Notes: generated by a model not told the origin, from the sequence alone. A DNA stretch of 64,000 nt from Arthrobacter sp. MMS18-M83 (GCF_026683955.1 NZ_CP113343.1:1488001-1552000), one strand, 5' to 3'. Shown: positions 7,991 through 17,066, counted from the first letter of the stretch. Numbers and translations are program-made.

Positions 7991-8200
7991 ATGGCTGACC
8001 ACACATATAGCGTTTCCGAAATTGTTGGAACCTCGTCCGAGGGCGTCGACGCCGCCATCAAGAACGGGATTGCGGCTGCCAGCCAGACCCTCCGCAATCT
8101 CGACTGGTTCGAGGTCAAGGAAATCCGCGGCCACCTCAGCGAGGGCGCCGTTGCCGACTGGCAGGTAACCATCAAGCTTGGCTTCCGCCTGGAGCGTTAG
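7991..8200 (+). CDS. Dodecin family flavin-binding protein
   Basis: This 69-aa protein matches dodecin over its whole length: HTYSVSEIVGTSSEGVDAAI at the start, a tryptophan in LDWFEVKEIRGHL, and the WQVTIKLGFRLE beta-strand at the end. Dodecins form hollow dodecamers that store riboflavin, FMN or coenzyme A and protect against flavin photochemistry. The tryptophan near residue 37 is the family's flavin-stacking residue. It is a single gene with a strong hairpin 40 bp downstream. Confidence 0.93.
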   Translation: MADHTYSVSEIVGTSSEGVDAAIKNGIAAASQTLRNLDWFEVKEIRGHLSEGAVADWQVTIKLGFRLER

Positions 8201-8239
8201 GAACCTGGAGCGTTAGGCCCTACAAAGACCGAAAACGAC

Positions 8240-8279
8240 GATGGCCGCCAGCTTTTCTGTGGAAAGGCTGGCGGCCATC
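8240..8279. terminator. Hairpin terminator after dodecin, shared by convergent genes
   Basis: A perfect 13-bp stem, GATGGCCGCCAGC paired with GCTGGCGGCCATC, encloses a 14-base loop. It sits between dodecin (plus) and the small minus-strand gene ending at 8296. Confidence 0.75.
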
Positions 8280-8295
8280 AGTTGCGAGGCTGGAC

Positions 8296-8568
8296 TCACC
8301 CGCGGGTCCAGACTTGGACGGGGTCACCGCCACAGAGGAGTCGCCGGCCACGACCGGCAAATTCGATCCACAAGAATTCGTGGTCAGAGGAAACTTCGTC
8401 AACGAGCCCAGCGTCGAAGCCCCACTTGTCTTCGTGGATCCAGACGGTCTCGCCGCGGCTGAGTTCGGACCACTTCGACGGCGGCAGGTTCAGTGACGCT
8501 CCAGCGGGCCGCTGGGCCGACGTCGTGAAGTGGCTTGGGCCCCAAGCCCCTAGGGTTTCGGGACTCAT
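8296..8568 (-). CDS. Small hypothetical protein
   Basis: 90-aa protein of unknown family, rich in Trp (WGPSHF, KWSEL, VWIHEDKWGFD, VQVWTRG) with no membrane segment or signal peptide. Its ATG overlaps the stop of the upstream 68-aa gene by four bases (ATGA), which argues for a real two-gene operon. I do not recognise a function. Confidence 0.55.
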   Translation of the reverse strand: MSPETLGAWGPSHFTTSAQRPAGASLNLPPSKWSELSRGETVWIHEDKWGFDAGLVDEVSSDHEFLWIEFAGRGRRLLCGGDPVQVWTRG

Positions 8569-8771
8569 CGGGATTCAGCGACCAGGTACTGGCGATGCCA
8601 CACTGTTGCCACGCCATTGTAGGAAGGGAAGACATGGCCCTCGAAAAAGGTGTGCACGGCGTGGGGTTCGCCTTCAGGGCTCCACTGACCGGATGCCGGG
8701 CAATGCGAGCCTGTGGATCCCGCGGACCCGGCGGTGGCTGCCCGTTCCCGCAGCAGCGCGATGCGTTTCAT
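8565..8771 (-). CDS. Small hypothetical protein (SGQW-type)
   Basis: 68-aa protein with the sequence features CPASGQWSPEGEP, FFEGHVFPSYNG and VWH. This resembles a group of small actinobacterial proteins with a Cys-Pro-x-Ser-Gly-x-Trp turn and an acidic/aromatic second half; function is unknown. AGGATG lies about ten bases before the ATG. It overlaps the next gene by four bases, so the pair is probably co-translated. Confidence 0.5.
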   Translation of the reverse strand: MKRIALLRERAATAGSAGSTGSHCPASGQWSPEGEPHAVHTFFEGHVFPSYNGVATVWHRQYLVAESR

Positions 8772-8916
8772 CGTTGAATTCCATCCTTGATATGCGAAAA
8801 GGTCTGGATCCAGCCTAGAACGCCATCCAAGGGCCGCCCAATGGGCACATAGACAGAATCATGCCAATTCACTATGCAGCAGCACAGTGACATGAAGCAC
8901 ATTCGGCTGAAACCCC

Positions 8917-9819
8917 TCAGCCCTCGCTTGCCGCCTGCCGCTCGGAGAGCTCCGAGCTCGTCGGCGTTCCCGCACCAAGCGCCGTTCCCGCACCAAAGCT
9001 GCCCAGCAGTTTGAGCGCATCGTCCGACGGCGAACCCGCCTTTGCGGAATAGACGCGCAGGACTTGGTCCGGGTCCTGCGGCAGGGCCAGATTCTCGAAG
9101 TTGAGCTCAACGTCCCCCACCGCGGGGTGATGCAAGCGGACGGTGCCTGCCGAACGGGCCGCCACGCGATGCCCTGCCCACCATTGGCGGAAATGTTCGC
9201 TATTGACAGCGAGCTCGCCCACCAACTGGTTGGCTTGGGGATCGTCAGGGTGGCGTCCAGTGTCTGCCCGCAGGGATCCAGCAGCTTCCGCGGCCACGGT
9301 TTTCCAATCCCGGAACAGTTCCCGCGCCTGGGGATCCAGGATCAGCCAACGCGTGAGGTTTCGCTCGGCGGGAGGCATGGCGGGGAAATCGGCAAACAGC
9401 AAAACCGCCATGCGGTTGGCGCCAAGGACGTCGCTCCGCCGGCCGAGCAGGAGCGCGGGAACGTCGCCCACTGCGTCCAGGAGTTGGCGCAGCGCAGGCC
9501 GCACCCGCGTGGTGGGAGCCGGCGCCTTGGCGCTCTCCGCGCAATGCTCCAGGAGGTCCATCATGTGCGCGTGTTCGCTCGAGTCCAAGCGAAGTGCCCG
9601 CGACACTGATTCAAGGACCGCCCGGGACGGATGGATGTGGCGGCCCTGTTCGAGGCGTGTGTAGTAGTCGCTGCTGACATCGGCCAAGCGGGCGATCTCT
9701 TCCCGGCGCAGCCCGGGGACGCGGCGCGCGCTGGACGCTTCGGGCAACCCTGCATCCTCCGGCGACATCCGGGCACGCATGGCTTTGAGGAATCTTCCAA
9801 ACTCGGCGCTTTGACCCAT
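8917..9819 (-). CDS. XRE-type regulator with MmyB-like ligand-binding domain
   Basis: The protein is about 300 aa. The N-terminal helix-turn-helix (residues 1-75) includes the MSPEDAGLP and RRVPGLRREEIARLADVSSDYYTRLEQGR motifs (key residues R-E-E-I-A and YYTRLEQGR). A C-terminal MmyB-like domain (about 100-270) has the NLTRWLILDPQARELF and HHPAVGDVELNFE patterns. The start at 9819 is preferred because GAAGGGAAG precedes it at normal spacing; an in-frame start 14 codons upstream is possible. Such regulators commonly sit beside a redox enzyme they repress. Here it is divergent from an aldo/keto-reductase operon, with a palindrome between. Confidence 0.88.
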   Translation of the reverse strand: MGQSAEFGRFLKAMRARMSPEDAGLPEASSARRVPGLRREEIARLADVSSDYYTRLEQGRHIHPSRAVLESVSRALRLDSSEHAHMMDLLEHCAESAKAPAPTTRVRPALRQLLDAVGDVPALLLGRRSDVLGANRMAVLLFADFPAMPPAERNLTRWLILDPQARELFRDWKTVAAEAAGSLRADTGRHPDDPQANQLVGELAVNSEHFRQWWAGHRVAARSAGTVRLHHPAVGDVELNFENLALPQDPDQVLRVYSAKAGSPSDDALKLLGSFGAGTALGAGTPTSSELSERQAASEG

Positions 9820-9864
9820 GCCCCCATTCTTCCCTTCTGGAGGACCCGTTTCTACGGCCAAGGG

Positions 9865-9881
9865 TAGGACTGCGAGTCCTA
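9865..9881. promoter_or_regulatory. Putative operator of the MmyB-like regulator
   Basis: TAGGACT-GCG-AGTCCTA is a perfect 7-bp-arm palindrome in the 164-bp gap between the regulator start (9819) and the aldo/keto reductase (9984). No other dyad of this quality is present there. Confidence 0.6.
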
Positions 9882-9983
9882 GGAAAAACAGGGGGCGCCA
9901 AAACTACTGATTGTTGTGCCGAAAGTGCATAGGCTCGAGAAAGCCGGCAAGGCAATCCACCCACCAAGACGAAAGGGCCGGAC

Positions 9984-10829
9984 ATGTCCAACGCTCAGAA
10001 TTCAACCGTTCCCGGGCTCGTCCTGAACAACTCGGTCACCATCCCCCAGCTCGGCTTCGGCGTCTTCCAGGTCCCACCCGCCGAAACCCAGAAGGCCGTG
10101 GAGGACGCCCTTGAGGCCGGGTACAGGCACATCGACACCGCCGCGGCGTACCGGAACGAATCCGGCGTCGGTGCCGCGATCAAGGCTTCCGGCATCGCCC
10201 GGGAGGAACTCTTCATCACCACCAAACTGCGCAACGGCGAACAAGGCCGCGCCGCGGCGGCATTCAACCACAGCCGTCGCGAACTCGGCCTCGACGTCAT
10301 CGACCTCTACTTGATCCACTGGCCAGTGCCGTCACAAGGCCTGTTCGTCGACGCATGGAAGGCCCTGGAAAAGATCCATGCCGACGGCGGCGCACGGGCA
10401 ATCGGTGTCTCCAACTTCCTGCCGCCCCACCTCGATACGCTCCTGGCGTCCGCCGACGTCGTACCCGCCGTCAACCAGATCGAACTGCACCCGACGTTCC
10501 AGCAGCGAGACCTGGTGGCGAAGAGCCGCTCGCACGGGATTGCAGTCGAGGCCTATAGCCCGCTGGGCCAGGGAGCGGACCTGGGGTCTGCCACGGTCAC
10601 CGACCTGGCCGAAAAGCATGGTGCCACCCCGGCGCAGATCGTGCTGGCGTGGCACCTCGGAACCGGCAACATCGTCATCCCCAAGTCCGTCCACCCGGAG
10701 CGGATCCGCCAGAACCTCGCAGCGGCGTCGCTGCAGCTCACCCCGGAGGAACTGGCAGCAATCAGCGCGCTCGACGCCGGTGCCCGCCTCGGTGCCGACC
10801 CCGCCGTCGCGTCCTTCAGCCAGATGTAA
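9984..10829 (+). CDS. Aldo/keto reductase (AKR5-like)
   Basis: 281-aa NADPH-dependent aldehyde/ketone reductase of the 2,5-diketogluconate-reductase type. The catalytic tetrad is visible: D and Y in HIDTAAAYRNE (about 48-58), K in ITTKLRN (about 77) and H in LIHWPVP (about 112). The C-terminal cofactor motif VIPKSVHPERIRQN is also present. It opens a co-directional operon of five genes and is divergent from an MmyB-like regulator. Physiological substrate unknown. Confidence 0.92.
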   Translation: MSNAQNSTVPGLVLNNSVTIPQLGFGVFQVPPAETQKAVEDALEAGYRHIDTAAAYRNESGVGAAIKASGIAREELFITTKLRNGEQGRAAAAFNHSRRELGLDVIDLYLIHWPVPSQGLFVDAWKALEKIHADGGARAIGVSNFLPPHLDTLLASADVVPAVNQIELHPTFQQRDLVAKSRSHGIAVEAYSPLGQGADLGSATVTDLAEKHGATPAQIVLAWHLGTGNIVIPKSVHPERIRQNLAAASLQLTPEELAAISALDAGARLGADPAVASFSQM

Positions 10830-10876
10830 AACGTCCACCAGGAACAAAACCCACCACAGCGTAAGGAACCCAAACC

Positions 10877-11848
10877 ATGCAGTACACCCACTTGGGCCGC
10901 TCCGGCCTTAGCGTCTCCCGCCTGTGCCTCGGAACCATGAACTTCGGCCCGCAGACGGAGGAATCTGCCGCCCACGCAATTATGGATTCCGCCCTGGACT
11001 CCGGCATCAACTTCTTCGACACCGCCAACGTCTACGGCGGCCACGACAACCGCGGCTGGACCGAGGAAATCATCGGCCGCTGGTTTGCCAAGGGCGGCGA
11101 GCGCCGCGAACGCGTCGTCCTGGCCACCAAGCTCTACGGCACCATGACGGACCGTCCCAACGAGTCCAAGCTGTCCGCGCTGAACATCCGTCGAGCCTTG
11201 GACGCCAGCCTGAAGCGACTGCAAACCGACTACATCGACGTCTACCAGTTCCACCACGTGGACCGGAACACGCCGTGGGATGAGATCTGGCAGGCTATCG
11301 AGGTTGCTGTCCAGCAGGGCAAAATACTGTATTCCGGCAGCAGCAACTTCGCCGGCTGGCACATCGCCCAGGCCCAGGAGGCGGCAGCGCGGCGCAACTA
11401 CAACGGACTCGTGAGTGAGCAGTCCATCTACAACCTGCTCACCCGCAACGTCGAGCTCGAAGTCATCCCGGCTGCCCAGCAGTACGGCCTCGGGCTGATC
11501 CCGTGGTCGCCGCTGCACGGCGGTCTGTTGGGCGGGGTTCTGAAGAAAGAGCGCGACGGCGTCCGGCGCCTTGAGGGCCGCGCGGCCGAGACCCTGAAAA
11601 AGCACGAAGAGCAGATCCGCCAGTATGAAGACCTCGCCGACGACCTTGGCCACGAGCCGGGCGATGTGGCGCTGGCCTGGTTGCTGCACCAGCCGGCCGT
11701 GACCGCACCGATCGTGGGACCGCGCACGCAGGAGCAGTTGGACGCCGCCATCAGGGCTTTGGATGTCACCCTCGACGCCGACGCACTCAAGCGGCTCGAC
11801 GACATCTTCCCGGGCCACCGGACCGCACCGGAAGACTACGCATGGTGA
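10877..11848 (+). CDS. Aldo/keto reductase (larger, YajO/Kv-beta-like group)
   Basis: 323-aa AKR with the signatures LGRSGLSVSRLCLGTMNFG, FFDTANVYGG, VVLATKLYG and YQFHHVD (tetrad D/Y/K/H), and IVGPRTQEQLDAA near the C-terminus. It belongs to a different AKR family from its neighbours, so the operon does not hold simple tandem duplicates. AAGGAACC precedes the ATG. Its last codons overlap the next gene by seven bases, which implies coupled translation. Confidence 0.92.
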   Translation: MQYTHLGRSGLSVSRLCLGTMNFGPQTEESAAHAIMDSALDSGINFFDTANVYGGHDNRGWTEEIIGRWFAKGGERRERVVLATKLYGTMTDRPNESKLSALNIRRALDASLKRLQTDYIDVYQFHHVDRNTPWDEIWQAIEVAVQQGKILYSGSSNFAGWHIAQAQEAAARRNYNGLVSEQSIYNLLTRNVELEVIPAAQQYGLGLIPWSPLHGGLLGGVLKKERDGVRRLEGRAAETLKKHEEQIRQYEDLADDLGHEPGDVALAWLLHQPAVTAPIVGPRTQEQLDAAIRALDVTLDADALKRLDDIFPGHRTAPEDYAW

Positions 11849-12849
11849 CTTCAGCCCCTTTGCGCCTGCTGTTCATCGGCGGGACCGGGACCATCAGCGC
11901 GGCGGCCGCGAAGCTCGCCGTCGCGCTGGGTCACCGGCTCACTGTCCTCAACCGCGGACTGACCTCGGACAGGGCCCTCCCGGCAGGAACCGAACTGCTC
12001 CGGGCCGATATCCGCAACGCCGCCGAGGTGTCGGAGGTACTGAACGGACGCGAGTTCGACGTCGTCGCGGACTTTATCTCTTTCACTCCGGAGCATGTCT
12101 CGGCCGCGATCGAGCTGTTCCGCGGCCGGACCGGTCAGTACGTGTTCATCAGCTCGGCGTCGGCCTACCAGAAGCCGCCCGCACACTTGCCGATACTCGA
12201 GTCGACGCCGTTAAGAAACCCGTTCTGGAAGTACTCCCAGGAGAAGATCGCCTGTGAAGACCTCCTCACCCAGGCCTACCGTGACGACGGATTCCCGGTC
12301 ACCATCGTCCGGCCCTCGCATACCTACGACCGCGCTCGGATCGCGTTACTGGGCGGTTGGACGGACATCCATCGCATGCGGGAGGGGCTGCCGGTGATCG
12401 TCCACGGTGACGGTACCTCGCTGTGGACCCTCACCCACACGGATGACTTTGCGGTGGCCTTCGTGGGGCTCCTCGGCCGGCCTCAGGCTGTGGGTGAAAG
12501 CTACACCATCACCTCGGACGAAGCGCTTCCCTGGGACCAGGTTTACCGGCTCTTCGCAACGGCGGCAGGGGCCCCGGAACCCGAACTGGTGCACATCGCC
12601 TCGGAGACCATTGCCGCGCACTCCCCGGAGCTTGGACCCGGGCTTCTGGGGGACAGGTCCCACTCCGTGGTCTTCGATAACACCAAGGTCAAAACCCTGG
12701 TGCCCTGGTACCGGGCAGAAATTCCGTTTGCCGCAGGAGCGCGGGAGATCGTCCGGTGGCATGATGAACATCCAGGCATCAAGCTCGTGGACCAGGACTT
12801 CATGAAACTCAGCGACCAACTGGTCCAATGGGCGCGGAGGCCGATCTAA
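11842..12849 (+). CDS. NAD-dependent epimerase/dehydratase family protein
   Basis: 335-aa extended-SDR-like protein. The N-terminal Rossmann motif FIGGTGTIS is at residues 11-19, SSASAYQKP near residue 107 ends the central strand, and YSQEK (about 131-135) fits the catalytic Y-x3-K. It lacks the canonical TGxxGxxG by small changes, as is common in atypical SDRs related to UDP-glucose 4-epimerase and CSP41-like proteins. Located between two aldo/keto reductases in an operon, it probably acts on the same carbohydrate. Exact reaction unknown. Confidence 0.85.
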   Translation: MVTSAPLRLLFIGGTGTISAAAAKLAVALGHRLTVLNRGLTSDRALPAGTELLRADIRNAAEVSEVLNGREFDVVADFISFTPEHVSAAIELFRGRTGQYVFISSASAYQKPPAHLPILESTPLRNPFWKYSQEKIACEDLLTQAYRDDGFPVTIVRPSHTYDRARIALLGGWTDIHRMREGLPVIVHGDGTSLWTLTHTDDFAVAFVGLLGRPQAVGESYTITSDEALPWDQVYRLFATAAGAPEPELVHIASETIAAHSPELGPGLLGDRSHSVVFDNTKVKTLVPWYRAEIPFAAGAREIVRWHDEHPGIKLVDQDFMKLSDQLVQWARRPI

Positions 12850-12868
12850 CAACTGAGAGGACAGGACC

Positions 12869-13699
12869 ATGGCACTTGCTCCGACCGTCAGGCTCAATGA
12901 CGGCAATGCCATTCCGCAGATCGGCCTCGGAACCTGGCCGCTCGACGACGCCGAGGTAGCCGCGGCGGTGGTGTCCGCCGTCGAACTTGGCTACCGGCAC
13001 GTCGACACGGCCTACCGCTACGGAAACGAGGCCGGCGTCGGGCAAGGTGTGCGGGACTGCGGCATCCCGCGCGAGGAACTGTTCATCACCACCAAGCTGG
13101 ACGGCACCTACCAAGGGCGCGATCGCGCCGTCGACGGGCTTGATGGCTCCCTCAAACGCCTCGGGCTGGACTACGTGGACCTCCTGCTGATCCATTGGCC
13201 GCTCCCCCAACGGAACCAGTTCGTCTCCACCTGGGAGACTTTCGAGCGGCTCCAGGCCGAAGGGAAGGCGCGATCGATCGGCGTGTCCAACTTCAAGCCC
13301 TCGCACCTCGAGCGGCTTCTGGAGGAAACGGCGGTGGTGCCGGCCGTCAACCAAATCCAAATCTCACCGTCCATCACACGGATCGACGAGCGTGCCTTCA
13401 ACGGCAACCACGGAATCGCAACGGAGTCATACAGCCCGTTGGGAGCCGGGCGGGATCTCCTGAACGCTCCTGTCCTGGCCGCGATCGGGCGGAAACACGG
13501 AAAGACGCCCGGGCAGATTGTGCTGCGCTGGCACGTCCAGGAAGGGCTTGTGGCCATCCCGAAGTCGGCCAATCCGCTGCGCATGAAGGAAAACCTGGAC
13601 GTGTTCGGCTTCGCCCTGGACCATGAAGACATGTCGGCGATCGCCACGTTGGACGCTGGTGCGGATGCCGGCGTCGACTCGGACGTGCAAGGACACTGA
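12869..13699 (+). CDS. Aldo/keto reductase (AKR5-like, third copy)
   Basis: 276-aa reductase with HVDTAYRYGNE, ITTKLDG, LIHWPLP and AIPKSANPLRMKEN, i.e. the complete D-Y-K-H tetrad and cofactor loop. It is clearly related to the product of 9984-10829 but too divergent to be a recent duplicate. GAGAGGACAGG precedes the ATG. It ends eight bases before the lactonase gene. Confidence 0.91.
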   Translation: MALAPTVRLNDGNAIPQIGLGTWPLDDAEVAAAVVSAVELGYRHVDTAYRYGNEAGVGQGVRDCGIPREELFITTKLDGTYQGRDRAVDGLDGSLKRLGLDYVDLLLIHWPLPQRNQFVSTWETFERLQAEGKARSIGVSNFKPSHLERLLEETAVVPAVNQIQISPSITRIDERAFNGNHGIATESYSPLGAGRDLLNAPVLAAIGRKHGKTPGQIVLRWHVQEGLVAIPKSANPLRMKENLDVFGFALDHEDMSAIATLDAGADAGVDSDVQGH

Positions 13700-13706
13700 G
13701 GCAGGC

Positions 13707-14777
13707 ATGGCAGAGAACATCGATGGAACCCTCGTCTGGGCGGGTTCGTACACAGCGGACAGCAACGGGCACGGAACGGGCATTGGTGCCATTGCCGCCG
13801 GTGACGACGGGAGCCTTAGTTGGCTGGGCACCGCCGTCGAAGCGCCGTCGCCGTCGTTCCTTGCCGTTCACCCCACCCTTCCGGTGGTCTTCGCGGTAGC
13901 CGAGGCTGCCCAGACGGTCCGTGCCTACCGGCGGACGGGGCCCTTCGGCCTCGAAGCCCTCGGTGAGGCCTGGCCCGCGGGCGCCGCAGCCTGCCACGTC
14001 GCCGTAGACCCGGACGGCCGCTTCATCGTGGTGGCCTGCTGGGGTGACGGCAACGTTCTGCTCTACGGGCTCGACGACGACGGCGGCATCACCTCTCGCT
14101 TTGCCGCGCCACCGGCGAAGGATCCACACGCCGGCGTCGACGGCGGCATCGACATCGCCACGGGCGGCACCCGGGTGAGCCGCGCCCACGCGAGCCTCAT
14201 GCTCGACGACGGCCGGATCATGACCACCGACCTCGGCTTCGACCTCGTGCGGGTGTGGAACTATTTCCCCGACACCGGCCTGCTCCCCGACCACCAAATC
14301 GCTCTCCCCATGGGCAGCGGCCCGCGACACTTGGTCCAGCACCCCTCCGCGGATGCCGTATTCATCGTGACCGAGTACTCCATCGAAGTGGCGCTGCTGC
14401 TCCCCGGTGCGGACGGCCGCTTTGTGCTCCACAGTCGCGGTCCCGCGACGGCCAGCGGCGCTTCCGACGGCGATGCAGCCGCCGAAATCGCGCTGTCCCC
14501 GAACAATCGCTTCGTCTACACGGGCATCCGCGGCTCCAACCGGATCTCGGTACTGGCCGTCGAAGGCAGCGGAACCCGGCTCCGACCTGTGGCCGACGTG
14601 CCCAGCGGAGGAGACTGGCCCCGCCACCATCTGGTCCGCGACGGCTGGCTCCACGTGGCGCACGAGCGGTCAAACCAAGTCACTACCTTCGCCTTGGACC
14701 CGGCCACCGGCATCCCGGGCGAGGTCCTGGACCAGTTGGACACGGGTTCGCCGACAGCGCTGGTCGTAGCACTCTGA
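13707..14777 (+). CDS. Lactonase family (7-bladed beta-propeller, 6-phosphogluconolactonase-like)
   Basis: 356-aa protein of the YbhE/Pgl lactonase family. It shows repeated blade sequences such as SPSFLAVHPTLPVVFAVAE, AACHVAVDPDGRFIVVACWGDGNV and GSGPRHLVQHPSADAVFIVTE, each ending in the usual P-x-x-x-V-hydrophobic strand (key residues HP and NE/TE turns). The ATG at 13707 has GAGG just upstream; the longer open frame overlaps the preceding gene. A lactonase after three aldehyde reductases suggests an oxidative/reductive sugar or sugar-lactone pathway. That link is inference. Confidence 0.87.
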   Translation: MAENIDGTLVWAGSYTADSNGHGTGIGAIAAGDDGSLSWLGTAVEAPSPSFLAVHPTLPVVFAVAEAAQTVRAYRRTGPFGLEALGEAWPAGAAACHVAVDPDGRFIVVACWGDGNVLLYGLDDDGGITSRFAAPPAKDPHAGVDGGIDIATGGTRVSRAHASLMLDDGRIMTTDLGFDLVRVWNYFPDTGLLPDHQIALPMGSGPRHLVQHPSADAVFIVTEYSIEVALLLPGADGRFVLHSRGPATASGASDGDAAAEIALSPNNRFVYTGIRGSNRISVLAVEGSGTRLRPVADVPSGGDWPRHHLVRDGWLHVAHERSNQVTTFALDPATGIPGEVLDQLDTGSPTALVVAL

Positions 14778-14792
14778 CCCGGCTAATCCACA

Positions 14793-14840
14793 CGTGAGGT
14801 CTCGCCCCTTTCGCGCCCCCCAAAAGGGCGAGATCTCACG
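14793..14840. terminator. Bidirectional terminator between lactonase and malQ
   Basis: Arms of 19 bases pair with two mismatches: CGTGAG-G-TCTCGCCCC on the left and its complement ending GAGATCTCACG on the right, around a C-rich 10-base loop. AAAA/TTT tracts are at the inner ends. It lies in the convergent gap. Confidence 0.7.
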
Positions 14841-14855
14841 ACTCGATGGTGGTGG

Positions 14856-17066
14856 CTAGGCCCGCACAGCCTCGTCAACCGCGGCCAACAAGGAATTGAA
14901 CCGCGGGTTCGCATCGAGGTCATCAATCAGCACCGCACGGCCGCGTTCGTCGGCCAGTGGCACTTGCCAGTTGGGGTAGACCTCGGAGGTCGTGCCCGGC
15001 TGATTCTGCACCCTCCGCTCCCCCACGGCATCCACCAACGCAACGCCCAACAGCACAGACGGTGCCTGTGCCAGCAGCCGATGCAACGCCTCGATGACCT
15101 GTTCCTCGCCAAGCATCGAAGCGCCGTCGGCTCCGCCGCCGTCGGCCGGCAGCAGGCCGCGTTCGCGCAGCAACCCCATCATCTTGTCCAAGGTGGCCTC
15201 GTGCTCGGCCCGTTCCTCGGCCACGCTTCGTTCAAGCAAGCCCAGTTGGCCCCGGAGTTCCACGTGGTCGCCGGCGAGATACCCGGCGGTCGGCGGCAGG
15301 TCGTGGGTGTTGACGCTCGCGAGGGCCTGCGTTCGGTACCGTTCGGGCGGCAGGGGCGAGTCGCCGTCGTTCTCGAACCACAGGATAGACGTGCCCAGGA
15401 TGCCGCGGGCCGCAAGGTAGTCCCGCACCCACGGCTCGAAGACGCCCAAGTCCTCGCCGATGACCACCGCGCCCGCGCGGTGCGCTTCCAAGGCGAGGAT
15501 GCCGATGAGGGCCTCGTGGTCGTAGCGGACATAGGCGCCGTCGCGAGCGGAGTTGCCAGCGGGCACCCACCACAAGCGGAACAGCCCAAGGATGTGGTCC
15601 ACACGGATGCCGCCGGCATGGCGAAGGACGGTGGAGAGCATCGCGCGCAACGGCGCGTAGCCCGCCTCAGCCAAACGGACTGGGTGCCACGGCGGCTGGT
15701 TCCAGTTCTGGCCGAGCTGGTTGTACATGTCCGGTGGTGCGCCCACGCTGACACCGGGCGCGAAGCTGCTGCGCAACGTCCAGGCGTCGGCGCTGCTGAG
15801 GTCCGCCCCGACGGCGAGATCGTGCACCACTCCCAGCCGCATGCCGGAACCCTTCGCCGCAGCCTGGGCCGACTCAAGCTGCTCATCACAGATCCACTGA
15901 AGCCAACGGTGGAAACCAATCCGATCGGCCAAAGCCTGGCGCATCGACTCAACTTTGGGCGAGCCGAGCGTGGCCGTGGGGTCCCGCCAGAAGGGGTCGT
16001 CCGGGGATCGGTCCTCACGGATGGCGCACCAAAGGGCGAAATCGTCCAAGCCTGGGCCGGCCTCGCGGCAGAATTCCTTGAAGGCACGCTGCCGGGCCGG
16101 AGAAAGCTTGACCGTGTGAAGGAGTTCCAAGGCAGCGAGCTTGGCTGCGAAGATTTGGTCCCGGTCCAGCCGTTCCGCGTCCTTGTTGAGCGCGTGGACG
16201 TGATCCAACAGCCGGTCCAACGTTGCCCGTTTCCGGGGCTTCACATATGCCAGTTCGGGAATGGCTTCCACGCGGATGTACAGAGGGTTGAAGAATCGCC
16301 TGGTTGACGGAGAATACGGCGACGCTTGAACCGGCGGCACCGGATCTGCGGCATGCAGGGGATTCACCAGTACGTAGTCGGCCCCGCGTGCGCCGGCCAA
16401 TGACGCCAAATCGGCCAGGTCCGCGAAGTCTCCGATGCCCCACGAGCGCTTGGAGCGCACGGAGTACAGTTGCGTGGCGAGTCCCCAGCCGCGCCGTTCC
16501 TCGAGCTGTGCCGCGGTCCGCAGCTTGGCCGGAACCACGGCCAGCGCGGCGGTGGCCGTCACGCCGTCGGACTCGGCCATGAGCGAATGCCAACCAAGCG
16601 GCAACCCGGCCGGCACCTCAAACGTGGCACGGCCGGTGGGCACTCCACCCACGTCACGCGGCGGCGCCCAGTCCTCCTGTTGGGCGGCCGCAAGTTCCGT
16701 TCCATCCTCCAGCGAGATCGTCAGGCGCGCCGGCGAACCGTCGCGGACGTGCACGTGCACGGCCGCCGTCGTTCCCTCTTGGACGACGACGGCGGGCGGC
16801 AGCATCCGCCGCCACGGCGCCAGCTCTGCCTCCACAAGGGCCGCCTCGATCTGGGCGTTGGAAGCCGCAGCTACCCCCAGGGCGCCCAGTACTTGAACCA
16901 GCGTGGTTGGCGAAACGTTGTGCTGCAGCCCATCCCAGCCGTGGAATGATGTCCCGACGCCATGAGCGTCGGCGAGCCGGTGAAGCAGCTCTTCGTCGGT
17001 GGCGGCGTCCAGATTCCCCGTTGTCGGCTGGGTCACGGTGTCCTGCTGGATGGGAGTGTTGGTCAT
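14856..17066 (-). CDS. malQ: 4-alpha-glucanotransferase (amylomaltase)
   Basis: 736-aa GH77 enzyme that transfers maltooligosaccharide units between glucans in maltose/glycogen metabolism. Catalytic residues are visible: the nucleophile Asp in GGIRVDHILGLFRLWW, the acid/base Glu in VIGEDLGVFEPW and the transition-state Asp in VNTHDLPPTAGY. The extra N-terminal region of about 200 residues before LATQLYSVRSKRSWGIGDF is typical of actinobacterial MalQ. The start at 17066 (MTNTPIQQ) has GAGGCGG upstream; a start 23 codons earlier is less likely. It is a single gene with its own promoter region. Confidence 0.93.
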   Translation of the reverse strand: MTNTPIQQDTVTQPTTGNLDAATDEELLHRLADAHGVGTSFHGWDGLQHNVSPTTLVQVLGALGVAAASNAQIEAALVEAELAPWRRMLPPAVVVQEGTTAAVHVHVRDGSPARLTISLEDGTELAAAQQEDWAPPRDVGGVPTGRATFEVPAGLPLGWHSLMAESDGVTATAALAVVPAKLRTAAQLEERRGWGLATQLYSVRSKRSWGIGDFADLADLASLAGARGADYVLVNPLHAADPVPPVQASPYSPSTRRFFNPLYIRVEAIPELAYVKPRKRATLDRLLDHVHALNKDAERLDRDQIFAAKLAALELLHTVKLSPARQRAFKEFCREAGPGLDDFALWCAIREDRSPDDPFWRDPTATLGSPKVESMRQALADRIGFHRWLQWICDEQLESAQAAAKGSGMRLGVVHDLAVGADLSSADAWTLRSSFAPGVSVGAPPDMYNQLGQNWNQPPWHPVRLAEAGYAPLRAMLSTVLRHAGGIRVDHILGLFRLWWVPAGNSARDGAYVRYDHEALIGILALEAHRAGAVVIGEDLGVFEPWVRDYLAARGILGTSILWFENDGDSPLPPERYRTQALASVNTHDLPPTAGYLAGDHVELRGQLGLLERSVAEERAEHEATLDKMMGLLRERGLLPADGGGADGASMLGEEQVIEALHRLLAQAPSVLLGVALVDAVGERRVQNQPGTTSEVYPNWQVPLADERGRAVLIDDLDANPRFNSLLAAVDEAVRA

